A program made the position numbers and the translations under genes. A DNA stretch of 17,291 bases from Candidatus Pacearchaeota archaeon (GTDB lineage Archaea; Nanoarchaeota; Nanoarchaeia; Pacearchaeales; GW2011-AR1). Below the pieces are notes generated by a model that saw only the letters and a list, made by a program, of their open reading frames with translations, had not been told where the DNA came from and did no database searches. This document shows, one piece after another, positions 7,222-15,200 of the stretch (positions are counted from its first letter, which is position 1; the number at the start of each line of letters is the position of its first letter). The stretch covers positions 1-17,291 of the forward strand of contig NZAS01000135.1 of NCBI GenBank assembly GCA_002686195.1, in the 5' to 3' direction.

Positions 7222-7719
7222 ATGGGAGTTAATAATCAATTAGGCGGAGTAACAGATTTTATTAGATTAGCAGAAACGCAAACAGGAAATCAAGCTACAG
7301 ATATAGAGTTTACTAATACTTTTGGTGGTGAGACGATATTTATAATGAGAGGAGATGGTACTGCGGTATCTGGTAGCGATACTGTTAATTTGGATTATAT
7401 TGGTAGTCGGTATTATAGAAAAATTTATAATTTTGCTGGAAATGAATCGTCATCAATAGGTCAAAATAATTCACAAGTTTTTGAATTTTCATCATCTCTT
7501 GATAGTGGGTATCGTATAAAAAATGGTACGGTAGATGTAAATGTTAATGGAACAATAATGGTATCTAATACAGACCAATTGGGGCCAAGTACAGTAGATT
7601 TTTATCTAAGTAGTTCTTATGAACAAGTTAATGTAAGAAAATTATATACTGGTGGATTGGGTTTAACACTTGAACCAAGTGATATAGTTAATATATCGTT
7701 TCAACAGGAGAAGATTTAA
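7222..7719 (+). CDS. Structural protein, paralog 1 of a tandem family
   Basis: 165 residues, beta-rich in appearance, Ser/Thr/Asn/Gly-rich, no signal or membrane segment. It is clearly related to the next protein: shared FGGE/D, NL-x-x-GS-YY, the K-NGT / VNG / VDFYL-S / V-KLY / DIV-FQQE series and similar length. The VNG ... FYL ... DIV pattern resembles strand-rich domains seen in phage fibre and baseplate proteins, but I cannot name the family. AGGAGA lies six bases before the ATG, directly at the end of the 15-like gene. A tail, neck or fibre-attachment role is inferred from its neighbours. Confidence 0.75.
   Translation: MGVNNQLGGVTDFIRLAETQTGNQATDIEFTNTFGGETIFIMRGDGTAVSGSDTVNLDYIGSRYYRKIYNFAGNESSSIGQNNSQVFEFSSSLDSGYRIKNGTVDVNVNGTIMVSNTDQLGPSTVDFYLSSSYEQVNVRKLYTGGLGLTLEPSDIVNISFQQEKI
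7706..7710 (+). promoter_or_regulatory. Shine-Dalgarno embedded in the end of paralog 1
   Basis: AGGAG lies in the codons for the Gln-Gln-Glu ending of paralog 1 (CAA CAG GAG) and is nine bases before ATG 7720. The same arrangement and spacing recur before ATG 8299. Confidence 0.85.
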
Positions 7720-8298
7720 ATGGGAATTAACTGGATACCAGGTCAGTTAGGTATTAAACAAGTAGAAGGGTATAGGGGCGTTACAAGAGATTTTGTAACA
7801 CCAATTTCTGAGTCTGCTTTTGGTGGAGATGTTTTAAAATTTCATGATAGTACAACCAGTTCAATAGAAAATGGATTTACTATGAATTTAGTAAAAGGTA
7901 GTCCTTACTATTCAACTGATATTGTAAATAGAGATTTTAGTGACTCGGCTATGTATTATATACGAGAGAATTTTGTATTCAATGAGATGACGGCGTCTAC
8001 TTCGGAATACCAAGAATTTCATCCAAGATTATTGGGTGATAAAAGGAAAGTTAAAAATGGAACTCTCCAAATTAGTGTTAATGGTTGGCCAATGAGGTCA
8101 ATATCTGGTTCAACAATAGACCAAACTATTAGTACTAATGGTGTAGAATTTTATTTAGATTCTACACAAAAAAAAGTACGTATTAAAAAATTATATGTTG
8201 AAGATGAAAATAAAGTCGCAGGTGAAAGAGTTTTATTAGGAATAGATTTAAATAGTGACGATATAGTTTCATTTAAATATCAACAGGAGACAAGTTAG
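7720..8298 (+). CDS. Structural protein, paralog 2 of a tandem family
   Basis: 192 residues, starting immediately after the previous stop (TAA then ATG). It aligns with paralog 1 along most of its length: SAFGGDVLKF, MNLVKGSPYY, KVKNGTLQISVNG, VEFYLDS, VRIKKLY, DDIVSFKYQQE. The N-terminus differs (INWIPGQLGIKQVEGYRGV) and a ~25-residue insertion lies before the last block (around EDENKVAGERV). The strand-rich pattern suits a trimeric or ring-forming virion component, but I cannot identify the family. Its gene ends with the same embedded AGGAG as paralog 1. A recent unequal duplication is unlikely, since identity is only patchy. Confidence 0.75.
   Translation: MGINWIPGQLGIKQVEGYRGVTRDFVTPISESAFGGDVLKFHDSTTSSIENGFTMNLVKGSPYYSTDIVNRDFSDSAMYYIRENFVFNEMTASTSEYQEFHPRLLGDKRKVKNGTLQISVNGWPMRSISGSTIDQTISTNGVEFYLDSTQKKVRIKKLYVEDENKVAGERVLLGIDLNSDDIVSFKYQQETS
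8285..8289 (+). promoter_or_regulatory. Shine-Dalgarno embedded in the end of paralog 2
   Basis: AGGAG overlaps the CAA CAG GAG codons at the end of paralog 2 and sits nine bases before ATG 8299, exactly as at the previous junction. Confidence 0.85.
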
Positions 8299-9258
8299 AT
8301 GCCACTTATAGACCCGATACGACAATTAAAACCAGCTCCATCATCGAGTAGAGTTTTACAATCTTCTGTACTTACAAGTTCGGATACTGGACTACCTACA
8401 TTACAATGGGGTCAAGTTAGTCTTGAAGTACTTGGAACTGGTAGTTTAGATATGGGTTCAGGTAATACCCTATCTGTTGGTTATATTGATAGCTATAACA
8501 ATATAATAAGAAATTCATTAAGTGATACTTCTATTCAATTACTTGTAGATGGGTATGCGTCTGGTAGTGTTAAAGTATGGGGAGATTTGGTTGTAGAAGG
8601 AAGTCAATCTATACAAAATACTGTTACTTTTGCTGTAGAAGATTCTATTCTTGATTTAAATTTTAGTGGGTCTACCGCATTAGCGGCACAAGATAGTGGT
8701 TTAAATGTTGGTCGTAATGGTTTAAATAATGCAAGATTACTATGGGATGAATCAGAAACAAGTTGGATGGTAGATAAAGGAACTGGTACTTTACAGACAA
8801 TAGGTGGTGCTACAGGTTCAGGTTTTCTTGGTTCTACTAATACTAATATGTCTTCTTCTACTATGTTAGAAGGTGCTAATTTAACTTTTGAAGGTGGTGG
8901 TGAAGTACAAGGGTTACCAGGTACACCATCAACTGGAAGTGCGGCTGTATCATATACATTTGTATCTGAATCTTTATTTAGTTATGCTAGAAATACTACA
9001 TCAAAGAAAGCTGATACAGTTACTGCACCATCAACAGCTTCTTTTAATAGTGTTTATACGGCGTCAGCACCAGATGGATTTAGTTCAACTAATAAAGATG
9101 ATTTTTTATTCTTTATCAATGGACAATATATGGAACACGAAGCTGTTACAATTAGACAAGAAGATTCAAATTTAAAATTGTATATTGATAGTGCAAGTTT
9201 AGGAATGGAATTTGATGCAGATGATGAAATAGTTGGATGGGGTAAGTTTACTATATAA
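8299..9258 (+). CDS. Fibre-like structural protein
   Basis: 319 residues, starting directly after the previous TAG. Three parts are visible. The N-terminal ~95 residues are Ser/Leu/Gly-rich (SLEVLGTGSLDMGSGN). Residues ~95-165 carry a motif common in marine phage tail fibres: VKVWGDLVVEGSQSI, VEDSILDLNFSG, DSGLNVGRNGLNNARLLWDE, W. The last ~80 residues (FLFFINGQYME, LKLYIDSASLGMEFDADDEI) echo the NG / YLDS / DDIV pattern of the two proteins just upstream. No signal or membrane segment is seen. It probably belongs to a fibre or its attachment structure, and it sits just before the giant collagen-like gene. Gene-specific identity is uncertain. Confidence 0.75.
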   Translation: MPLIDPIRQLKPAPSSSRVLQSSVLTSSDTGLPTLQWGQVSLEVLGTGSLDMGSGNTLSVGYIDSYNNIIRNSLSDTSIQLLVDGYASGSVKVWGDLVVEGSQSIQNTVTFAVEDSILDLNFSGSTALAAQDSGLNVGRNGLNNARLLWDESETSWMVDKGTGTLQTIGGATGSGFLGSTNTNMSSSTMLEGANLTFEGGGEVQGLPGTPSTGSAAVSYTFVSESLFSYARNTTSKKADTVTAPSTASFNSVYTASAPDGFSSTNKDDFLFFINGQYMEHEAVTIRQEDSNLKLYIDSASLGMEFDADDEIVGWGKFTI

Positions 9259-9297
9259 TATGATATTTATGTATGAGAGAAATAATTGGAATAAATA

Positions 9298-12200
9298 ATG
9301 GCCAAAATTGAAGAAAAACAATTAGATGACGTTCTTATAGCGGGATTAAGTGGAACAAGTGGTTCTTCTGGTTCTTCTGGTTCCAGTGGTTCAAGTGGAA
9401 CGAGTGGAACAAGTGGAACAAGTGGAAGTTCTGGTTCAAGTGGAAGTAGTGGTTCGTCTGGAACAAGTGGAACAAGTGGTTCGTCTGGTTCCAGTGGAAG
9501 CAGTGGTTCGTCTGGCACCGATGGAACTTCGGGTACTGATGGAACTTCGGGTACTGATGGAACAAGTGGAAGTTCTGGTTCAAGTGGAAGTAGCGGAACA
9601 AGTGGAAGTTCTGGAACAAGTGGTTCGTCTGGTTCAAGTGGAAGTTCGGGTTCAAGTGGAACAAGTGGTTCAAGTGGTACAGACGGAACAAGTGGTTCGT
9701 CTGGTTCCAGTGGAAGTTCGGGTTCCAGTGGCTCAAGTGGAACTGATGGAACAAGTGGTTCTTCAGGTTCCAGTGGCTCAAGTGGAACTGATGGAACAAG
9801 TGGTTCTTCAGGTTCCAGTGGCTCAAGTGGTTCGTCTGGAACAAGTGGAACAAGTGGTTCGTCAGGTTCCAGTGGTTCAAGTGGAACTGATGGTACAAGT
9901 GGAACTGATGGAACGTCTGGTACAGACGGAACGAGTGGTTCAAGTGGTTCAAGTGGTTCCAGTGGTTCAAGTGGAAGTTCTGGAACTGATGGAACAAGTG
10001 GTTCATCTGGTTCAAGTGGAAGTTCTGGAACTGATGGAACAAGTGGTGTATCCGATACCTATGTTACAACATCTTCTACAAGTGTAGCTATACCAACATC
10101 ACACCCAACCACAGTAACAATTACTGTTGGTACTGGACTTGGATGGAGTACAGGTCAAAAATCTCTTGTAGCTAAAACAGGTGACGCGTCAAAAAGATTT
10201 TTAATGGAAGTAACCAGTTATAATACTGGTACAGGAGTTTTAATAGGTGACTCGGAATCAAATAATGGTACTGGTACTATTGATACATGGTCTGTAAATT
10301 TAGAAGGTGTTGCAGGAGACGATGGAACATCTGGTTCTTCAGGTTCAAGTGGAACTGATGGTACAAGTGGAACTGATGGTACATCTGGTACAGATGGTAC
10401 GAGTGGTTCGTCAGGTTCAAGTGGTTCAAGTGGTTCAAGTGGGTCTTCAGGAACTGATGGTACAAGTGGTTCCAGTGGAAGTTCAGGTTCAAGTGGTTCC
10501 AGTGGTTCGAGTGGTACAGACGGAACAAGTGGAAGTAGTGGTTCTTCAGGTTCTTCAGGTTCAAGTGGAACTGATGGTACATCTGGTACAGATGGAACAA
10601 GTGGTTCAAGTGGTTCAAGTGGAACGAGTGGTTCAAGTGGTTCGAGTGGCTCAAGTGGAAGTTCAGGTTCAAGTGGTACAGACGGAACAAGTGGAACTGA
10701 TGGAACAAGTGGAACTGATGGAACAAGTGGAAGTAGTGGTTCGTCAGGTTCAAGTGGGTCTTCAGGAACTGATGGTACATCAGGTTCAAGTGGTAGTTCT
10801 GGTTCCAGTGGTTCAAGTGGTACTGATGGAACTTCTGGTTCAAGTGGGTCTTCTGGTTCAAGTGGTTCAAGTGGTTTAGACGGAAACTTTGGTGGAGCTT
10901 CATTTGAATATGATTTTGAAGCAACATTTACTTCAGATTCAGACCCAGGCACTGGGATGTTACGATTAAGTAGTGCTACACAAAATACTGCTACTGAAAT
11001 TTATATAGATGATACTGATGTAAATTCTACTGATATACAAAGTTATATGCGTACCATTGACGATAGTACATCAACTTTAAAAGGTCATGTAAAGATTTCA
11101 AAAAAATTCTCTACTGGTGAATTTTTATTATTTACTATAACAGATTTAACAGAAAATTCTGGTTATTTTACTATAGCCGTTACTAATGTAGATTATTCAA
11201 CGGCATCACCATTTGGTGATAATGATGATATAATAGCTACCTTTGCTAGAACTGGTGATAAAGGTGATACAGGCGAGGCAGGAACAAGTGGAACTGATGG
11301 AACGTCAGGTTCAAGTGGTTCATCTGGTTCAAGTGGTTCAAGTGGAACTGATGGAACAAGTGGTTCGAGTGGTTCGAGTGGTTCAAGTGGTTCAAGTGGA
11401 ACTGATGGTACATCTGGTACAGATGGAACAAGTGGTTCGAGTGGTTCAAGTGGAACAAGTGGAACAAGTGGTTCGTCTGGAACAAGTGGTTCTTCTGGTT
11501 CTTCTGGTTCTTCAGGTTCCAGTGGTTCAAGTGGAACTGATGGTACATCTGGTACAGATGGTACAAGTGGAACTGATGGAACTTCAGGTACAGATGGAAC
11601 AAGTGGTTCAAGTGGAAGTTCGGGTTCAAGTGGGTCAAGTGGAACAAGTGGCTCGAGCGGTTCAAGTGGGAGCTCAGGTTCCAGTGGTTCAAGTGGAACT
11701 GATGGAACAAGTGGTTCGTCAGGTTCATCTGGCTCGAGTGGTTCAAGTGGTTCAAGTGGATTAACTGGTGATGCATATGAAACTACATCTTCTACAAGTG
11801 TAGCAATACCAACATCACATCCAACTACTGTTACAATAACAATTGGAACTGGTTTACAATGGACAATTGGTCAGACTGCTCTTGTAGCGTATACAAATTT
11901 AAAGAAATTTCAAGGTTCAGTAAGTGCATATAATGGTGTAACGGGAGTTGTAGAATTAGCTTCTACATCAAATACTGGTACGGGTACTTATGATGATTGG
12001 GAAGTAAATCTTGGTGGTGTTGAAGGGCCAGCAGGAACAAGTGGTTCTTCAGGTTCAAGTGGTTCAAGTGGAACTGATGGAACTTCGGGTACAGACGGAA
12101 CAAGTGGTTCGTCAGGTTCAAGTGGAAGTTCGGGTTCAAGTGGAAGTTCGGGTTCAAGTGGAACAAGTGGTTCAAGTGGTACAGACGGAACAAGTGGGTC

Positions 12201-15200
12201 TTCAGGTTCAAGTGGAACGAGTGGAACTGATGGAACAAGTGGTTCAAGTGGAAGTAGTGGTTCTTCAGGTACAAGTGGAACGAGTGGAACAAGTGGTTCC
12301 AGTGGTTCAAGTGGAAGTTCTGGAACTGATGGAACAAGTGGTTCGTCAGGCTCAAGTGGCTCAAGTGGTTCAAGTGGTACAGACGGAACAAGTGGTTCTT
12401 CTGGTTCAAGTGGTTCAAGTGGAAGTAGTGGAACAAGTGGAAGTAGTGGTTCGTCAGGTTCATCTGGCTCAAGTGGAAGTTCTGGAACCGATGGAACAAG
12501 TGGTTCTTCAGGTTCAAGTGGAACAAGTGGAAGTTCTGGAACCGATGGAACAAGTGGTTCTTCAGGTTCAAGTGGAACTGATGGAACTGATGGAACTTCA
12601 GGTACTGATGGAACAAGTGGGTCTTCTGGTTCAAGTGGTTCAAGTGGAAGTTCTGGAACAAGTGGTTCAAGTGGCTCGTCAGGTTCTTCAGGTTCAAGTG
12701 GAACTGATGGAACTTCGGGTACAGATGGAACAAGTGGTTCAAGTGGTTCAAGTGGTACAGATGGAACAAGTGGGTCTTCAGGGTCAAGTGGTTCATCTGG
12801 GTCAAGTGGGTCAAGTGGTTCATCTGGGTCAAGTGGGTCAAGTGGTGTAGATGGAAACTTTGGTGGTGTAACATTTGCATATACTTTTGAGACAAATACT
12901 ACAAACGCAAACCCAGGTTCTGGTGATATAAGATTAGATAATGCTACACAAAATGCTGCAACAGGTATTTATATCTGTGATACTGATGAAGATGGTACAG
13001 ATATATCATCTTATTTACAAACTATTGATGATTCTACGAGTGCTATTAAAGGTCATGTAAAGATTTCAAATAAATTAGATTCAAGTCAATTTATATTATT
13101 TACAATTGCAAGTTTAACAGATAATGTTGGATATTTTGATGTAACTGTAAGTCCAGTAGATTCATCTGGTGCTACACCTTTTGAAGCTAGTGAAGATATA
13201 ATTGTAACCTTTGCTAGAACTGGTGATGCAGGAACAAGTGGTTCTTCAGGTTCAAGTGGGTCAAGTGGTTCAAGTGGAACTGATGGAACAAGTGGAAGTA
13301 GTGGTTCCAGTGGTACGTCTGGTTCAAGTGGAACTGATGGAACAAGTGGAAGTAGTGGTTCTTCAGGTTCAAGTGGGTCAAGTGGTACAGATGGTACATC
13401 TGGAACTGATGGAACAAGTGGTTCCAGTGGCTCAAGTGGTTCAAGTGGCTCAAGTGGAAGTAGTGGAACTGATGGAACAAGTGGAAGTAGTGGTTCAAGT
13501 GGAAGTAGTGGTTCTTCTGGTTCAAGTGGAACTGATGGAACGAGTGGAAGTAGTGGTTCTTCGGGAACTGATGGAACATCTGGTTCTTCAGGTTCAAGTG
13601 GAACTGATGGAACGAGTGGAAGTAGTGGTTCTTCAGGTTCGAGTGGAAGTTCTGGTTCAAGTGGTTCAAGTGGCACGTCAGGTTCTTCAGGTACAGATGG
13701 AACAAGTGGTTCAAGTGGAAGTAGTGGTTCTTCAGGTTCGAGTGGTAGTGCTGGTACAAGTGGTGTGTCTGATAAATATGCTTCAACATCTTCTACTTCT
13801 AAGGCAATACCAACATCACATCCAACTGCAGTAACAATTACAATAGGTACTGGATTATCGTGGTCTGTTGGTCAATCAGCACTTGTTGCGTCTGATAATG
13901 ATAATAAATTTGTAGGTGAGGTAACTTCTTATACGACTGGTACTGGTGTACTTGTATTAGATTCTACATCAAATACTGGTACAGGTACATATGATGATTG
14001 GGAAGTTAATTTAGAAGGTGCTCCAGGCCCCGCTGGTACAAGTGGTAGTTCTGGTTCATCTGGTTCTTCAGGTTCAAGTGGAACGGATGGTACAAGTGGA
14101 AGTTCGGGTTCAAGTGGAACAAGTGGAAGTTCTGGAACAAGTGGAAGTTCTGGAACAAGTGGTTCAAGTGGTTCCAGTGGTTCAAGTGGAACTGATGGAA
14201 CTTCAGGTACAGATGGAACAAGTGGTTCAAGTGGTTCCAGTGGCTCAAGTGGGTCAAGTGGAAGTTCAGGTTCCAGTGGAACGGATGGAACAAGTGGAAC
14301 AAGTGGTTCGTCTGGTTCAAGTGGAAGTAGTGGTTCTTCAGGTTCAAGTGGAACAAGTGGAAGTAGTGGAACAAGTGGTTCAAGTGGAACTGATGGAACA
14401 AGTGGAAGTAGTGGTTCTTCAGGTTCCAGTGGCTCGTCAGGTTCAAGTGGCACAAGTGGTACAGATGGAACGTCAGGTTCAAGTGGAAGTAGTGGTTCTT
14501 CAGGTTCAAGTGGAACATCTGGCACAAGTGGTTCGAGTGGTTCTTCAGGTTCAAGTGGTTCAAGTGGAACGGATGGTACAAGTGGAACTGATGGCACAAG
14601 TGGTTCGTCAGGTTCATCTGGAACAAGTGGTTCAAGTGGAAGTTCAGGTTCCAGTGGTTCAAGTGGAACAAGTGGTTCAAGTGGAACGGATGGTACAAGT
14701 GGAAGTTCTGGTTCAAGTGGTACAAGTGGAAGCTCAGGCACGAGTGGGTCAAGTGGAACTGATGGAACGTCAGGTTCAAGTGGTTCATCTGGTTCAAGTG
14801 GTTCAAGTGGAACGAGTGGTTCAAGTGGTTCAAGTGGAAGTAGTGGTTCTTCAGGTTCAAGTGGAACAAGTGGTTCAAGTGGAACAAGTGGTTCATCTGG
14901 GTCAAGTGGTTCCAGTGGTTCATCTGGGTCAAGTGGCTCAAGTGGTTCAAGTGGTGTAGATGGTAATTTTGGTGGAGCTTCATTTGAGTATGATTTTGCT
15001 ACAGCTACTTCAATGGTTGACCCAGGAAGTGGTGCTCTAAGACTTAATGCGGCAGACCAAAATACAGCTACTAACATAGCTATTGATGAATTAGATGTTA
15101 ATGGTACAGATATTTCAAGTTATCTTGTTACCATAGATGATTCCACATCTACTATTAAAGGACACGTAAAGATTTCAAATAAAACTGATAGTAGTCAGTT

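Noticed and set aside
8888..9175. Second ORF inside the fibre-like gene
   Set aside because: Shadow frame of 8299-9258, with His/Gln/Leu-rich sequence and no ribosome site.
9290..9297. AATAAATA resembling a T4-type late promoter before the giant fibre gene
   Set aside because: It touches the start codon, so transcription would begin inside the gene. Similar ATAAATA strings occur inside genes near 3082 and 5449.
13929..15077. Long minus-strand ORFs rich in Pro-Leu-Glu-Pro (also 9267-9518, 10218-10952, 13086-13676)
   Set aside because: They are the antisense reading of the Gly-Ser/Thr repeats. The repeat codons happen to give no stops in this frame, no ribosome site or recognisable domain exists, and the ORFs stop or change character at the globular modules of the sense gene.
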